A program made the translations under genes and the position numbers. From contig JAHZJB010000142.1 of assembly GCA_022601135.1 (NCBI GenBank), forward strand, positions 28,109-92,108: DNA of 64,000 nucleotides. Direction: 5' to 3'. Under the pieces are notes generated by a model, which saw nothing but the letters and a program-made list of their open reading frames with translations, was not told the origin of the DNA and searched no databases. Shown here piece by piece: positions 1 to 9,622 of the stretch; the first letter of the stretch is position 1; every line of letters begins with the position of its first letter. The DNA comes from Actinomycetes bacterium (GTDB taxonomy: Bacteria > Actinomycetota > Actinomycetes > Mycobacteriales > Mycobacteriaceae).

Positions 1-124
1 CGCCGGTGTTGGCGAGGCCGTCGGGCGCGCGGTGCGTACCTCCTTGATCCTGTCAGCGTTCGTGCTCGTGATGATCTCGCTCGCGGTGTACGGACAGTCC
101 GGCAACTTCAATTTGGCGGGTTGA
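1..124 (+). CDS. yrbEB: YrbE-family (MlaE-like) ABC permease, 3' end only
   Basis: The window opens inside this gene; the reading frame starts at base 2 and stops at TGA 122-124. The visible 40 residues contain a hydrophobic helix and end in GQSGNFNLAG, which matches the conserved tail of mycobacterial YrbEB permeases. YrbE proteins form the inner-membrane channel of Mce lipid importers. The mceA start follows three bases after the stop, so this is the last permease gene of the mce operon. The B assignment rests on the tail motif and on its position directly before mceA. Confidence 0.85.
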   Translation, partial: AGVGEAVGRAVRTSLILSAFVLVMISLAVYGQSGNFNLAG

Positions 125-127
125 GGT

Positions 128-1648
128 ATGGACGACGAAGGTCTGCATCCTGGCTGGTGGACGCTCATTCTGGTGACGGTGATAGCCGCACTCGTGTGGC
201 TGACCTTCGCGTTGTTCACCGGATCGCTCAAGTCGACGGTCCCGGTGACCCTGACCTCCGAGCGGGTGGGTCTGGTGATGGAGGACAACGCCAAGGTCAA
301 GCTACGCGGCGTGCAGGTCGGCAAGGTCAGCAACATCGCAGTGACGGGCCAGGAAGAGCCGCTGACCGCGTTGCGTCTCGACATCTACCCCGACCAGCTG
401 AAGTACATTCCCGCCAACGTCGAGGCGCAGATCAATGCCACCACCGTGTTCGGCGCAAAATTCGTCGACCTGGTGTATCCCGACAACCCGACCACGCAAC
501 GGCTCGAGGCCGGGCAGGTTCTGCAGTCCCGTAACGTGACGACCGAGGTCAATACGGTGTTCCAGAACCTGGTCGGGGTGCTCGATCAGATCGACGTAGC
601 CAAACTCAACAGCACGCTGACAGCCTTGGGTGACGGCTTGCGCGGTCAGGGCGAGCGGATCGGTCAGGCCACCACCGACGCCAATCAGGTTCTGCTAGCC
701 CTGAATCCACGCAACGAGACCATTCAGGACGACCTGCAGGCGCTCACCGCGTTCAATGAGACGTACAGCGCCGCAGCGCAGAACATCCTCTCGACGCTGA
801 ATGCGGCGAGCACGACCAGCGTCACCGTGGTCAACCAGTCCCGGGACCTGGATTCGTTGCTGTTGTCCACCATCGGGCTGTCCAACAGCGGTATCAACTT
901 GCTGGCGCCCAACCAGGCCAATTTGATCAAGGCCATCAACGTGCTGGAGCCGACGACGAACGTGCTCCACAAGTACAGCCCCGCGTTCACCTGCCTGCTG
1001 ACGGGCTCCAAGACCCTGCTCGACGAGGGCGGGTACGACGGGCCCGGTGGTAACGGCCGCACGCTGGTGCTCGACACCGCGTTGGCGTGGGGCGACGATC
1101 CGTACCACTATCCGACGCATCTTCCGATCGTCGGGGCCAAGGGCGGCCCCGGCGGTAAGCCCGGCTGCGGCTCGCTGCCCGACGTCGCGGAGAACTGGCC
1201 GGTGCGCCAGCTGGTCACCAACACCGGCTTCGGCACCGGTATCGATTACCGCCCCAACCCGGGCATCGCGTTCCCGATGTACGCCAACTACTTCCCGACC
1301 ACCCGCGGCTACCCGGAACCGCCGAGCGTCCGCAACCTGTTCGGTGGGCCCGCAATCGGACCGATGCAGCGCGGCGGGCCGCCGTGGCCGCCGGCGCCGG
1401 CCTATGGGGCAAAGCTGTACGCCCCGGACGGCACTCCGCTGTGGCCGGGTCTGCCCCCGGCGCCCCCGCCGGGTGCGCCGCGCGACCCTGGGCCGACGCC
1501 AGGTAGTGAGCCGTTCGTGGTTCCGAACCCTGCGACGATGCAGCCGACGGCGGTTCCCTGGCCGTTTGTCCCACCCGCGGTTCCGGCCGTGCCAGGAGCG
1601 CCAGTGGCCGGGCCGCCCATCCCCCTCAACCCCGCCTATTACCCCTGA
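128..1648 (+). CDS. mceA: MceA, Mce-family lipid-transfer protein
   Basis: A 506-residue protein with an N-terminal membrane anchor (about residues 10-30), an MCE/MlaD domain (about 38-115, with the LRGVQVGKV core), a long helical region, and a Pro/Gly-rich tail from about residue 400. Mce proteins assemble into a hexameric tunnel that carries hydrophobic substrates across the periplasm to the YrbE permeases. The tail makes it longer than the usual 400-450 residues of Mce1A or Mce4A. It is first of six ordered mce genes. The paralogue number cannot be set from sequence alone: I see no fadD5 or steroid genes in the visible part that would mark it as mce1 or mce4. Confidence 0.93.
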   Translation: MDDEGLHPGWWTLILVTVIAALVWLTFALFTGSLKSTVPVTLTSERVGLVMEDNAKVKLRGVQVGKVSNIAVTGQEEPLTALRLDIYPDQLKYIPANVEAQINATTVFGAKFVDLVYPDNPTTQRLEAGQVLQSRNVTTEVNTVFQNLVGVLDQIDVAKLNSTLTALGDGLRGQGERIGQATTDANQVLLALNPRNETIQDDLQALTAFNETYSAAAQNILSTLNAASTTSVTVVNQSRDLDSLLLSTIGLSNSGINLLAPNQANLIKAINVLEPTTNVLHKYSPAFTCLLTGSKTLLDEGGYDGPGGNGRTLVLDTALAWGDDPYHYPTHLPIVGAKGGPGGKPGCGSLPDVAENWPVRQLVTNTGFGTGIDYRPNPGIAFPMYANYFPTTRGYPEPPSVRNLFGGPAIGPMQRGGPPWPPAPAYGAKLYAPDGTPLWPGLPPAPPPGAPRDPGPTPGSEPFVVPNPATMQPTAVPWPFVPPAVPAVPGAPVAGPPIPLNPAYYP

Positions 1649-1681
1649 CTCGAACAGACCAATGACCATGAGAGGTAACCG

Positions 1682-2707
1682 ATGAATATCCGGGCAGACG
1701 CAACGCGTCTCGCGGTGTTCCTGGCCGTGTGCCTGCTTGGCGTGTTCGGTCTGTTCGCGGTGTTCGGCCAGATGCGTTTCGGCGAGAAGGACCATGACTA
1801 CCACGCCGCGTTCACCAACGTGACCGGGCTGGAGGCCAACGACTTCGTCCGGATCGCCGGTGTCGAGGTCGGCAAGGTCAAGACTGTCGAGATCCAGCCT
1901 GACACCACCGCCCTGGTCGAGTTCAGCGCTGACGATTCGGTGGTGCTCACCGAGGGCAGCAGGGCCGTCATTCGCTACGACGACCTGATTGGCGGCCGGT
2001 ATCTGGCTCTGGAAGAGGGCGCGGGCGGGACACAGAAACTCAACCCGGGCGACACGATTCCGCTGGCCCGCACCTCGCCCGCCCTCGATCTCGACGACCT
2101 GATCGGTGGCTTCCGGCCACTGTTCCAGGCATTGAATCCCGAGCAGGTGAACGCGCTATCCGGGCAGCTCATCAGCGCGTTGCAGGGCCAGGGCGGCACC
2201 GTCAACTCGTTCCTGGCCCAGACGGCGGCGCTGACGAGCACGCTGGCCGACCGCGACCAGTTGATCGGCTCCGTCATCGTCAGCTTGAACACCGTGCTCG
2301 GATCGCTCGGGGACCAGAGCGACCAGTTCGCCACAGCCGTCGATGCGCTCTCGGAGCTGGTGGAGGGCCTGGAGGCGCGCGGCGAGGAGATCAGCAGCGG
2401 ATTGGCCTACACCAACGCCGCAGCGGGCACTATCACCGACCTTCTGGTCGAGGCCCGTCCGCCACTGAAGAAGGTGGTCGCCGAGACCGACCGGACGGCC
2501 GCGATCGTGGTGGCCGACCACGAGTATTTCGACAACCTCCTCAACACCCTGCCCGACGCCTACCAGGCCCTGGCCCGGCAAGGCATTTACGGCGACTTCT
2601 TCAGCTTCTATCTGTGTGACCTCGTCTTGAAGATGAACGGAAAGGGTGGACAACCCGTGTACATCAAGGTGGCCGGTCAAGCCACCGGGAGGTGTGCCCC
2701 GCGATGA
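1682..2707 (+). CDS. mceB: MceB, Mce-family protein
   Basis: A 341-residue protein, the usual MceB length. It has an N-terminal transmembrane helix (about residues 9-29), an MCE domain containing VRIAGVEVGKVK (about 57-68) and IGGRYLALEEG, and a helical C-terminal region without the long Pro-rich tail of its neighbours. It starts with ATG after AGAGG at 1671-1675. Its stop overlaps the mceC start. It is one subunit of the predicted hetero-hexameric Mce tunnel. Confidence 0.93.
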   Translation: MNIRADATRLAVFLAVCLLGVFGLFAVFGQMRFGEKDHDYHAAFTNVTGLEANDFVRIAGVEVGKVKTVEIQPDTTALVEFSADDSVVLTEGSRAVIRYDDLIGGRYLALEEGAGGTQKLNPGDTIPLARTSPALDLDDLIGGFRPLFQALNPEQVNALSGQLISALQGQGGTVNSFLAQTAALTSTLADRDQLIGSVIVSLNTVLGSLGDQSDQFATAVDALSELVEGLEARGEEISSGLAYTNAAAGTITDLLVEARPPLKKVVAETDRTAAIVVADHEYFDNLLNTLPDAYQALARQGIYGDFFSFYLCDLVLKMNGKGGQPVYIKVAGQATGRCAPR

Positions 2708-4062
2708 AGCCTTTCAGCGACCGCAATCAGTTCGTCATCGGCGCCGTCGGCATCGGTGTCACCGCAGCCCTCGTGCTGGGATCGGTGAATTACGAGAAAC
2801 TGCCGTTCTTCGAAACCGGACGTGAATACTCCGCGTACTTCGCCGAGGCCGGCGGGTTGCACACCGATGCAGCGGTGCAGGTTTCGGGTTTCAAGGTCGG
2901 CCAGGTGAGGTCGATCGAACTGGACGGACCCCAAGTCCTGGTCAAGTTCACCGTGGACAAGGGAATCCGGCTCGGTGACCGCACCGAAGCCGCGATCAAG
3001 ACGAAAGGGCTGCTGGGAAACAAGATCCTGGAGGTCACCGCTCGGGGGGAAGGCCAGCAGGACGCGACCATCCCGATGGATCGCACGCGGTCGCCCTATC
3101 AGCTCCCCGACGCCCTGGGTGATCTGGCGACCACGATCAGCGGCCTGAACACCGATCAGCTGTCCGACTCGCTGCGGGTGCTCTCCGCGACGTTCGCCGA
3201 CACACCGCCACAGCTGAAGATCGCGGTCGAGGGTGTGGCGCGATTCTCCGACACCCTCGCCAAGCGCGATGCAGAGCTGCGCGCCCTGCTCGGTAACGCG
3301 AACAAGGCGACCACCGTGCTCGCCGAACGCAGCGGAGAGGTGGTCAGCCTCGTCTCCAACACCGCCGCCCTGCTGGCAGAACTCCAGCAGCAAAGCGCGG
3401 CGGTGGATCAGATCTCGGGCAACATCTCCGCGCTCAGCCGGCAATTGCAAGGTTTCATCGGCGAGAACCGCGAGACCATGAAACCCGCGTTGGAAAAGCT
3501 CAACGGTGTGTTGACGATCCTGGACAACCGCAAGGAACGGCTGCAGAAGTCGCTGAACCTGCTGAACCAATACAACATGTCGCTGGGCGAGTCGGTCTCG
3601 TCGGGGCCGTTCTTCAAGAACTACGTGGCCAACCTGCTGCCCGGACAGTTCATCCAGCCGTTCATCGACGTGGCCTTCTCCGATCTCGGCCTCGACCCGA
3701 ACGTACTGTTGCCGTCGGAGCGCACCGATCCGCCGGTGGGCCAGCCGGGAACACCTGCTATGCCGGTGCCGTATCCGAGGACCGGGCAGGGTGGCGAGCC
3801 CCATATGACGATCCCGGACGCCATCACCGGCAATCCCGGTGATCCCGGGTGCGGCCCGCCCGGCCTGCCGCTGCCCGGCCCGACAGGCTGCTATCCCTAC
3901 CGCGAACCGCTTCCGGCGCCGCCGCCCGGTAGCGCGCCGCCTGGCCCGCCCGCGCCGGCTCCCGCCGGGCTGGAGTCCATAGCCGTGCCCACCCCGAAAC
4001 CGGTCTATGTTCCCGCCCCGGGTGAAACGCCATCGCTCGTCACGGTGGAGGGAACCCCATGA
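2704..4062 (+). CDS. mceC: MceC, Mce-family protein
   Basis: A 452-residue protein with an N-terminal anchor (about residues 10-25), an MCE domain (VSGFKVGQV near residue 60) and a Pro/Gly-rich tail from about residue 345. An in-frame GTG at 2692 would add four residues. I prefer ATG 2704: it forms an ATGA overlap with the mceB stop and sits about 10 bases after GGGAGG at 2687-2692. It is the third tunnel subunit and is translationally coupled to mceB and mceD. Confidence 0.92.
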   Translation: MKPFSDRNQFVIGAVGIGVTAALVLGSVNYEKLPFFETGREYSAYFAEAGGLHTDAAVQVSGFKVGQVRSIELDGPQVLVKFTVDKGIRLGDRTEAAIKTKGLLGNKILEVTARGEGQQDATIPMDRTRSPYQLPDALGDLATTISGLNTDQLSDSLRVLSATFADTPPQLKIAVEGVARFSDTLAKRDAELRALLGNANKATTVLAERSGEVVSLVSNTAALLAELQQQSAAVDQISGNISALSRQLQGFIGENRETMKPALEKLNGVLTILDNRKERLQKSLNLLNQYNMSLGESVSSGPFFKNYVANLLPGQFIQPFIDVAFSDLGLDPNVLLPSERTDPPVGQPGTPAMPVPYPRTGQGGEPHMTIPDAITGNPGDPGCGPPGLPLPGPTGCYPYREPLPAPPPGSAPPGPPAPAPAGLESIAVPTPKPVYVPAPGETPSLVTVEGTP

Positions 4063-5417
4063 AGAACCCCCGGAATCTGGTAGCGGCGGCGCTGGCCGTG
4101 CTGTTGGTCGTCGGTATCGCCGTGCTGATGCGCACCACCGATAAGGTCAACCGCATCAATGTGGTGGCCTACTTCGACAACAGCAACGGCATCTACGTCG
4201 GTGACGACGTCCGAATCCTCGGGGTGCCGGTGGGTGGTATCGAGTCGATCGAGCCCCAACCCGAACGTGTGAAGATCTCGTTCTGGTACGACAGCCGTTA
4301 CGACGTGCCGGCCGATGCGAAAGCCGCGATCCTGTCGCCGGCTCTGGTGACCTCGCGGGCAATCCAGCTTACGCCCCCGTATACCGGCGGGCCGGTGATG
4401 ACCGACAACACGGTGATCCCCGAGGACCGCACGGCGGTACCCGTCGAGTGGGACGACGTGCGGCAGCAATTGCAGACACTCAGCGAGACGCTGCAGCCGA
4501 CCGAGCCCGGCGGGGTGAGTCCGCTGGGGTCGGTGATCAACACCACCGCCGACAATCTGCGGGGCCAGGGGGCCAACATCCGCGAGACGGTCATCAAGCT
4601 GTCCCAGGCCGTTTCGGCGCTGGGCGACAAGAGCACCGACGTCTTCTCCACGGTGAAGAACCTGGCGATCCTGGTGTCGGCGTTGCAGGACAGCACGAAC
4701 CTGATGCGGCAGCTGAACCAGAACCTGGCCTCGGTCACCGGACTGCTGGCTGACGATCCGGGCGAAGTGGCCAGTGCCGTCAGGGATCTCAACGCGGTTG
4801 TCGGCGAGGTGGAATCCTTCGTCGCCGAGAACCGTGACACTTTGGGCACCACCTCGGAGAAGCTGGCGGGTGTCACCACAGCGCTCAACGAGAGCTTGGA
4901 CGATATCGAGCAGTTCCTGCATCTCGCCCCCAACGCGCTGCAGAACTACAACAACATCTATCAGCCGGCGCAGGGTGCGGTGAGCGCCATCCTGGCGGTC
5001 AACAACTTCGCCAACCCGATTCAGTTCCTCTGCGGCGCCGTGCAGGCGGCGTCCCGGCTGGGGGCCGAAGAGTCGGCCAAACTGTGCGTGCAGTACCTGG
5101 CGCCGATCATGAAGAACCGGCAGTACAATTTCCCGCCGCTGGCTCTCAACCAACTCATCGGTGCCACCACCCGGCCGAACGAGCTCACCTACAGCGAGGA
5201 CTGGTTGCGGCCCGACTACGTTCCGCCCGGTGGTCCGCCGGCCGCGGCGCCGCCTCCGCCGGCTGCGGCGCCGCCTCCGCCGTCCGTCCCGCTGCCTCCT
5301 CCTCCGCCTGGCGCGGTGGCGGTCTATCCTCCGCCGCTGCCCGCTGAGTCGGTGTCGAAGACGACACCCAATGACGAGCTTCTTGGCATGATGATGCCGG
5401 CGGGAGCGGGCTCATGA
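4059..5417 (+). CDS. mceD: MceD, Mce-family protein
   Basis: A 452-residue protein with an N-terminal transmembrane helix (about residues 7-25), an MCE domain with VRILGVPVGGI (about 51-61), a coiled helical region, and a C-terminal tail of Pro-Pro and Ala-Ala runs (from about residue 388). ATGA overlaps at both ends join it to mceC and mceE. The Pro-rich tail is typical of MceC and MceD, though its function is unknown. Confidence 0.92.
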   Translation: MKNPRNLVAAALAVLLVVGIAVLMRTTDKVNRINVVAYFDNSNGIYVGDDVRILGVPVGGIESIEPQPERVKISFWYDSRYDVPADAKAAILSPALVTSRAIQLTPPYTGGPVMTDNTVIPEDRTAVPVEWDDVRQQLQTLSETLQPTEPGGVSPLGSVINTTADNLRGQGANIRETVIKLSQAVSALGDKSTDVFSTVKNLAILVSALQDSTNLMRQLNQNLASVTGLLADDPGEVASAVRDLNAVVGEVESFVAENRDTLGTTSEKLAGVTTALNESLDDIEQFLHLAPNALQNYNNIYQPAQGAVSAILAVNNFANPIQFLCGAVQAASRLGAEESAKLCVQYLAPIMKNRQYNFPPLALNQLIGATTRPNELTYSEDWLRPDYVPPGGPPAAAPPPPAAAPPPPSVPLPPPPPGAVAVYPPPLPAESVSKTTPNDELLGMMMPAGAGS

Positions 5418-6598
5418 CGCGGGCTGTGCGGGTGCGGGCGGCTGTCGTCGTCACGCTGCTCGCGCTCGCCCTGGTTTCGTCCGGATGTGGCTGGCGCGGG
5501 TTGAACTCGATTTCGTTGCCGGGCGTCGAGGGTGTCGGCCCGGGATCGTTCACCATCCAGGCGCAGATGCCTGACGTGGACAACGTCGAACAGAACTCCC
5601 GGGTCCGGGTGGGCGACGTCAACGTCGGTACCGTGACCAAGGTCGAACGTCAGGGCTGGAACGCCTTGGTGACGATGACGCTCGACGGCAACGTTGTGTT
5701 GCCCGCCAACGCGACTGCCAAGGTGGGCCAGACCAGCCTTCTCGGTTCGCAGCACATCGAACTGTCGCCGCCGGCGGACCAACCCGCCGAGGGCCGTCTC
5801 AAAGAGGGTGCGTTGATCCCGCTCGCGTCGGCGGGTGCGTTCCCGACCACCGAGCAGGCGCTCTCCGCGGTCGCGCTGCTCCTCAATGGCGGGGGTCTGG
5901 GCAATGTCCAGGACGTCACCGCGGCGCTGAGTATCGCGTTCACGGGTCGTGAAGATGATCTGCGCAGCTTGATCGACCAACTCGACATCGCGGTCGGGCA
6001 TCTCGACGACCAGACCGACGACATCATCGCCACGGCCGAGAGTCTGGACAGTCTGGTAGGACAGATTGCCGACCAGAAGCCGGTGGTGGATAGGGCATTG
6101 GAGACGATCCCCGACGCGCTGTCGGTACTGCGCGACCAACGCGACACGCTGTCCGAGGCACTTGTGCAGCTCGGCAGGTTCAGTGCCGTGACGGCGGATT
6201 CGGTCAGCCAGACCAGGGAAGCGCTCGTCCAGGAACTCAGGGACCTTGGCCCGGTGTTGCAGTCGCTGGCCGATGCCGGTCCGGCGCTCACGCGGTCGTT
6301 GAGCTTTTTGCCGACGTTCCCCTTCCCGAAGGAGACGCTGACCAACTGGCTGCGCGGCGACTACGCCAACCTGTCGCTGGTTGTCGACCTGACGCTGAGC
6401 CGTCTCGACCAGGCCTTCTTCACCGGCACGCGGTGGGAGTGCGATCTGACCTGGCTGGAACTGCAGTGGGGTCGGACGATTGGCCAGACGCCCAGCCCCT
6501 GTAACGCGCCCAATTCGCCGTCGGTGGCGTGGAAATCGCCGGGGACCACACAGGGGAACCCGTTGCTTGCGCCGTACCGCTGGGATCAGGGGCGTTGA
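5414..6598 (+). CDS. mceE: MceE, Mce-family lipoprotein
   Basis: A 394-residue protein. The N-terminus is a lipoprotein signal peptide: basic residues, a hydrophobic stretch and a lipobox ending in Ser-Ser-Gly-Cys near residue 25. This fits MceE, the lipoprotein (Lpr) subunit of Mce systems. The MCE domain includes VRVGDVNVGTV (about 57-67). The start forms an ATGA overlap with the mceD stop, and the mceF start lies one base after its own stop. Confidence 0.92.
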   Translation: MTRAVRVRAAVVVTLLALALVSSGCGWRGLNSISLPGVEGVGPGSFTIQAQMPDVDNVEQNSRVRVGDVNVGTVTKVERQGWNALVTMTLDGNVVLPANATAKVGQTSLLGSQHIELSPPADQPAEGRLKEGALIPLASAGAFPTTEQALSAVALLLNGGGLGNVQDVTAALSIAFTGREDDLRSLIDQLDIAVGHLDDQTDDIIATAESLDSLVGQIADQKPVVDRALETIPDALSVLRDQRDTLSEALVQLGRFSAVTADSVSQTREALVQELRDLGPVLQSLADAGPALTRSLSFLPTFPFPKETLTNWLRGDYANLSLVVDLTLSRLDQAFFTGTRWECDLTWLELQWGRTIGQTPSPCNAPNSPSVAWKSPGTTQGNPLLAPYRWDQGR

Positions 6599-6599
6599 T

Positions 6600-8060
6600 A
6601 TGCGTGTAACCAGACAGATGCTGATCCAGCTGGCCATCTTCTCGGTGGTCGCCTTCACTGCTATCGCGATCATGGTGTTCGGCTACATGCGCGTGCCGGC
6701 GATGCTGGGCATAGGTCAGTACAAGGTGACCCTCGAGCTGCCCGAAACCGGCGGTCTCTATGAGCGGAGCAACGTCACCTACCGGGGATCGCACGTCGGG
6801 CTGGTGGAAAGCGTCCACCTCACCGATTCCGGTGTTGCGGCGGAACTGTCGCTCGATTCGGGTGTGAAGATCCCGGCCGATCTGGTGGCTCAGGTGGGCA
6901 GTCGGTCAGCGGTCGGCGAACTGTTCGTCACGCTGCTGCCGAACACTGCTGACGGTCCCTACCTGAGCGATGGTGACGTCATACCCGTGGATGACGCGCG
7001 GGTGCCAACCAACGTGAACAAAGTCCTGGAACTCACCAACCGTGGCCTGGAGGTCATTCCTCGGGACAACCTCAAGACGGTCATCGACGAGGCCTACGTC
7101 GCAGTCGGCGGCCTTGGCCCCGAGTTGCGCCGCTTGGTCTCCGGTTCGTCGACGTTGGCCATCGACGCCCGAGAGAACCTGGATTCCCTGATCACGGTGA
7201 TCGATGACTCCAAGCCAATTTTGGATTCGCAGATCGACACCGCGCCCGCGATCAGGGCGTGGGCAGGGAACCTGGCGAGCATCACCGGTCAGCTGCAGAG
7301 CGAAGACGGGTCGGTGTCGGGCATCCTCAGTAGGGGTCCCGGTGCGGCCGAGGAGGTGCGGGCGCTGTTCGACGATCTCCAGCCCACTCTGCCCATAGTG
7401 CTGGCCAACCTGGTCAGCGTCGGTGAGGTCGCCGTCACCTACCAGCCGAACCTCGAACAGCTGCTGGTGCTACTCCCGCAAGGCACCGCGGTGACGCAGG
7501 CTGTCGGGGTCGCGAAAAAGGGCACCAAGCAGGACTACATGGGTGACTACCTCACCTTCAACCTGAACCTGAACGTGCCGCCGCCGTGTACGACCGGCTT
7601 TTTGCCGGCGCAGCAGCAGCGGTCGGCGACCTTCGAGGACTATCCCCCCCGGCCGGACGGCGATCTGTACTGCCGTGTTCCGCAGGATTCGGCGTTCAAC
7701 GTGCGCGGCGCACGCAACACCCCCTGTGTGACCAGGCCCGGCAAACGCGCGCCGACGGCAAAAATGTGCGAGAGCGATGAGAACTACGTGCCGTTGAACG
7801 AGGGATACAACTGGAAGGGCGACCCGAACTCGACGTTGTCCGGACAGGACGTCCCTCATGTGCGGCCGGGCACGCCACCTGCGGAAGCGGATCCGGCGCC
7901 GGCACCGGCACCGCCCCCGATGGCGGCCGCCGAGTATGACCCGGCGAGCGGCACGTACGTTGGACCGGACGGACGTGTGTACACACAGTCCAATCTGGCC
8001 CAGAGTGCCGCAGAGGAGCAAACATGGCAGACGATGCTGCTGCCCCCGACGGGGAATTGA
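6600..8060 (+). CDS. mceF: MceF, Mce-family protein
   Basis: A 486-residue protein. The frame is open further upstream (to 6480), but that stretch lies inside mceE. ATG 6600 is the natural start, one base after the mceE stop, and gives the typical MRVTRQMLIQL MceF beginning. A membrane helix (about 8-28), an MCE domain (VTYRGSHVGLV near residue 60) and a C-terminal domain with several cysteines follow. The tail ends in a GTYVGPDGRVY-type segment common in MceF. Its 3' end overlaps the next gene by 37 bases. Confidence 0.92.
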   Translation: MRVTRQMLIQLAIFSVVAFTAIAIMVFGYMRVPAMLGIGQYKVTLELPETGGLYERSNVTYRGSHVGLVESVHLTDSGVAAELSLDSGVKIPADLVAQVGSRSAVGELFVTLLPNTADGPYLSDGDVIPVDDARVPTNVNKVLELTNRGLEVIPRDNLKTVIDEAYVAVGGLGPELRRLVSGSSTLAIDARENLDSLITVIDDSKPILDSQIDTAPAIRAWAGNLASITGQLQSEDGSVSGILSRGPGAAEEVRALFDDLQPTLPIVLANLVSVGEVAVTYQPNLEQLLVLLPQGTAVTQAVGVAKKGTKQDYMGDYLTFNLNLNVPPPCTTGFLPAQQQRSATFEDYPPRPDGDLYCRVPQDSAFNVRGARNTPCVTRPGKRAPTAKMCESDENYVPLNEGYNWKGDPNSTLSGQDVPHVRPGTPPAEADPAPAPAPPPMAAAEYDPASGTYVGPDGRVYTQSNLAQSAAEEQTWQTMLLPPTGN

Positions 8061-8767
8061 CAGAGTCGACGTCGGAACAGATCCCGAAAGACGAGGAGGC
8101 GCAATCGGCCGCCGTCGAACCGGAGTCTGGTGCCGTCGTATCGACCGATACCGATGACGAGACGGCGGATGCCGACACGGTCGGGCCGGACGCCGACGGC
8201 AATGTCGAGGCGGGTGTCGAGGACGGGGACGTCGAGGACGAGGACGTCGAGGACGATCAGGCGCCCGCACCTGCTCGCGCTCCGATGTCGCACGTCAAGG
8301 TTGCGCTCATCGCTGGCCTGGCCGGCGTGGTCGCCCTGACGGGTTTGACCGGTTGGTTGGGGTTTCGCGCCTATGAATCGAATCAGGCCGAGGCGGAGCG
8401 GAACCTCTTCCTGCAGGTGGGGCGGCAAGGTGCGCTGAATCTGACCACGATCGGCTACGAGAACGCCGAGGAGGATGTGCAGCGCATTCTCGATTCGGCA
8501 ACGGGTACCTTTTACGACGACTTCCAGGAGCGGGCGCAGCCGTTCGTGGAAGTTGTCAAGCAGGCTCAGTCGACGTCGGTCGGGACCATCTCCGAGGCCG
8601 GTTTGGAGTCGGTGGGCGACAACGTGGCTCAGGTGCTGGTTGCAGTCGAGGTCAAGACGTCGAACGCCGGTGCGCCCGAACAGGAACCACGGGCGTGGCG
8701 GATGCGGATCTCCGTGGAGAAGCACGGTGACGAAACCAAAGTGTCCAATGTGGAGTTCGTGCCGTGA
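8024..8767 (+). CDS. Mce-associated membrane protein (Mas), first copy
   Basis: A 247-residue protein with a very acidic N-terminal 85 residues (Glu/Asp/Val repeats), one transmembrane helix (about 90-115) and a C-terminal domain of the Mce-associated type. Such proteins follow mceF in most mycobacterial mce operons and are thought to stabilise the importer, as OmamA does for Mce1. The start lies inside mceF, so the two are translationally coupled. Its stop overlaps the next start (GTGA). Confidence 0.85.
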   Translation: MADDAAAPDGELTESTSEQIPKDEEAQSAAVEPESGAVVSTDTDDETADADTVGPDADGNVEAGVEDGDVEDEDVEDDQAPAPARAPMSHVKVALIAGLAGVVALTGLTGWLGFRAYESNQAEAERNLFLQVGRQGALNLTTIGYENAEEDVQRILDSATGTFYDDFQERAQPFVEVVKQAQSTSVGTISEAGLESVGDNVAQVLVAVEVKTSNAGAPEQEPRAWRMRISVEKHGDETKVSNVEFVP

Positions 8768-9546
8768 GCAAAGACGACAAGACAGACAAGGCAGACCCTG
8801 GGGACGACCCGGCTGTGGGTGCCGAGACCCACGTCGACGAGGCCACCGAAGACCAGAAAGCCGGAGAGTCGGGCGGGGTCACGGACACTGAGCAGGCGGG
8901 GGAGTCCGGCGACACCGGAGCTGTCCGCGAGGCTGAGTCCGACGGGGCTGACGAGGCTGACACCGATACGGCCGAGAAATCCGACGCCGATGGGGCTGAT
9001 GAGGCGCAGGCCAAGCCTGCCAAGTCGAAACGTCGCATCGATTGGGCGCGTGTCACCGCATTCGGTCTGCTGCCGGCGTTGGCGCTGGTGCTCGCCCTGG
9101 GCGCGGGGTATCTCAAGTGGCTGGACAACTCCCATCGCGACGGTGAGATCGAAGACCCGCCGAAGCCGCCCTATTCTCTGGCTGAGGAATCCGTCCAGAC
9201 CGCCAAGAACACCACGATCGCCATTCTGTCGTACCAGCCCGACACGGTCGAACAGCAACTCGTGGCAGCGCGCGATCTGCTGACCGGGGAGTTCCGCGAG
9301 AACTATATCGCTCTGACGAACGACGTCGTCATCCCCGGGGCCCAGGAGAAGCAGATCGCCGCAGTCGCCTCGGTTCCCGCCGCGGCCTCGGTGTCGGCCA
9401 CCCCGACCCAGGCTGTGGTGCTGGTGTTCGTCAACCAGACGGTGAGCGTGGGCCAGGACCCCCCAACCGACACCGCGTCGAGCGTCCGGGTGACACTGGA
9501 CAAGGTCGGTGACCGCTGGCTGATCTCCGAGTTCGACCCGGTGTAA
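8764..9546 (+). CDS. Mce-associated membrane protein (Mas), second copy
   Basis: A 260-residue protein with the same architecture as the preceding gene: an acidic, low-complexity N-terminal 90 residues, a single transmembrane helix (about 97-118) and a soluble domain outside. The GTG start overlaps the previous stop. It is the last gene clearly in the mce operon; a 76-base gap follows. The acidic leaders look like divergent duplicates, not a precise repeat. Confidence 0.85.
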   Translation: MSKDDKTDKADPGDDPAVGAETHVDEATEDQKAGESGGVTDTEQAGESGDTGAVREAESDGADEADTDTAEKSDADGADEAQAKPAKSKRRIDWARVTAFGLLPALALVLALGAGYLKWLDNSHRDGEIEDPPKPPYSLAEESVQTAKNTTIAILSYQPDTVEQQLVAARDLLTGEFRENYIALTNDVVIPGAQEKQIAAVASVPAAASVSATPTQAVVLVFVNQTVSVGQDPPTDTASSVRVTLDKVGDRWLISEFDPV

Positions 9547-9622
9547 CCATAGATCAGAGCTTGTGCCGCCCCCGGGTGGCCGGGTGCCCACCAGACGTGC
9601 GACGCAGCCTAACGTGGTCGTT

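Noticed and set aside
695..1804. Long minus-strand open frame across mceA/mceB
   Set aside because: It is a shadow of the mce genes in high-GC DNA; the product is Arg/His-rich without family motifs, while the plus-strand frames have clear MCE domains.
4005..5153. Minus-strand open frame of 382 codons over mceD
   Set aside because: Low-complexity Arg/Gln/His composition typical of an antisense shadow; mceD on the other strand is unambiguous.
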